Of a DNA stretch of 64,000 nucleotides, positions 63,119 through 64,000 are shown piece by piece. Positions within the stretch are counted from its first letter, which is position 1. The number at the start of each line of letters is the position of its first letter. This DNA is from Halomonas sp. LBP4 (GTDB lineage: Bacteria; Pseudomonadota; Gammaproteobacteria; Pseudomonadales; Halomonadaceae), in assembly GCF_003202205.1 (NCBI RefSeq), contig NZ_PDOG01000001.1, positions 1,287,240 to 1,351,239 of the forward strand, read 5' to 3'. The position numbers were made by a program, and so were the translations under genes. The notes under the pieces were generated by a model. It did no database searches. It worked only from the letters and a program-made list of their open reading frames with translations, and was not told the DNA's origin.

Positions 63119-64000
63119 GTGCCCAACACCCAGTACAGTGATGCCGAGATCGCCGCCGCCCTGGAGGCCTGTGCCCGTGAGCCGGTGCACATCCCCGGCG
63201 CCATCCAGCCGATGGGCTGCCTGGTGAGCCTGGATGCCGCCATGGAGCGAGTTCGCCAGGTCAGCGCCAATATCGAGGTCTTCCTGGGTATTGGCGTGAC
63301 GGATGCCCTGGCCGGTGAGGCCAGAGAGGTGCTGGGCGACGAGTTGATGGATCTCCTGGGCACCGAACTGGTGAAGCAGGACAGCTCGGCCTCCGTGCTT
63401 ACCGCCCAGCGCGAGGTGTGGGGCGAACGACGTCGCTTCCACGTGGTGGCCTATCACAGTGGCGACGCTGTCGTCGTGGAACTGGAACACCTGATGTGCC
63501 CGGATAGACATCGCCTGCTGGACAAGGTGAACGACTGGCTGGTCGAAGTGAATCAGATCGACGCCGCCGATACACTCCTCGATGCCCTGACGCGGCGGGT
63601 GCAGGAGCTGACCGGCGACGAGCGGGTGATGGTCTACCGCTTCGACGAGAAGTGGAACGGTCGGGTGATCGCCGAGACCTGTCTGCCCCAGGCAGAGAGC
63701 TTCCTCGATCACTACTTTCCGGCCAGTGACATTCCTGCCCAGGTACGCCGGCTCTACGACATGAACCGGGTGCGCAGCATCCCCGATGCCTCGGCACCGG
63801 CGGTTCCCCTGGTGCCGCCCAGTGGCCCTGGCGAGGCGGCGCCACTGGACATGTCGCGGGGGGTGCTGCGCGCGGTCGCGCCGATTCACCAGGAGTACCT
63901 CACCAACATGGGCGTCGGTGCCTCGCTGTCGATGGCCATGCACGAGGAGGGGAGGCTCTGGGGCCTGCTGGCCTGTCACGGCCTGGAACCCAGGCCGCTG
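63119..64000 (+). CDS. bphP: bacteriophytochrome, N-terminal part (runs off the window)
   Basis: The first 294 residues are present, from GTG 63119 after GGAG. The PAS domain carries the chromophore Cys in LEACAREPVHIPG and IQPMG. The GAF domain has FPASDIPAQVRRLY and LRAVAPIHQEYLTNMGV with the pyrrole-water His. The segment ACHGLEPRPL has Gly where many family members read ACHH, a possible spectral variant. It should sense red and far-red light with biliverdin. The PHY and output domains lie beyond the window. Confidence 0.9.
   Translation, partial: MPNTQYSDAEIAAALEACAREPVHIPGAIQPMGCLVSLDAAMERVRQVSANIEVFLGIGVTDALAGEAREVLGDELMDLLGTELVKQDSSASVLTAQREVWGERRRFHVVAYHSGDAVVVELEHLMCPDRHRLLDKVNDWLVEVNQIDAADTLLDALTRRVQELTGDERVMVYRFDEKWNGRVIAETCLPQAESFLDHYFPASDIPAQVRRLYDMNRVRSIPDASAPAVPLVPPSGPGEAAPLDMSRGVLRAVAPIHQEYLTNMGVGASLSMAMHEEGRLWGLLACHGLEPRPL

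Overview
The window reads as a chromosome segment of a GC-rich, gene-dense gammaproteobacterium. Halomonadaceae (Halomonas-like) is the best guess. The inference rests on the Pseudomonas-style arginine succinyltransferase operon with two AstA subunits, FabV, ZapE, a glycine-betaine-type ABC importer, AidB and the codon use. It is not a database result.

Left part (1-11.7 kb): an FMN riboswitch controls a type-II lumazine synthase (ribH2). Next is a nine-gene polyol locus. One leftward operon holds a SorC-type regulator, an FGGY kinase, a GlpD-like dehydrogenase, a DUF2291 protein and a sugar ABC importer. Divergent from it are a xylose-isomerase-fold isomerase and a second triose-phosphate-isomerase paralogue. 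This gene set matches the erythritol (ery) pathway described in Brucella and Rhizobium, minus RpiB/EryI. From 11.7 to 15.5 kb is malEFG without malK.

Middle part (15.9-46.2 kb): a glycine-betaine-type ABC importer, an NfeD/SPFH membrane pair, an ArsR/membrane protein/rhodanese cluster, zapE with a coupled GNAT gene, and the arginine succinyltransferase operon astC-astA(alpha)-astA(beta)-astD-astB with an ArgR-like AraC activator upstream. The astD/astB junction carries a 146-bp duplication that makes two extra mini-ORFs. Next are fabV, a glutathione peroxidase, a Nudix-MoxR-DUF58-transglutaminase operon, aidB, an EAL protein with a degenerate receiver, a LysE exporter, an Ap4A phosphorylase-like gene and an ExoD-family gene.

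Right part (46.4-64 kb): accessory DNA. It begins at a 58-nt 3' fragment of a leucine tRNA (anticodon CAA), the expected scar of tRNA-targeted integration. To its right lie a broken IS1595-family element, two large multi-PAS hybrid histidine kinases flanking a REC-EAL-GAF-degenerate-GGDEF protein, a GAF-GGDEF cyclase, an EAL gene truncated by an IS1380-family remnant, a membrane PAS-GGDEF cyclase, an RsbQ-like hydrolase pseudogene, and a heme oxygenase/bacteriophytochrome pair that runs off the window. The genes suggest a transferred, partly decayed c-di-GMP and red-light signalling island. This is the most interesting candidate system here, but how its parts work together is inference.
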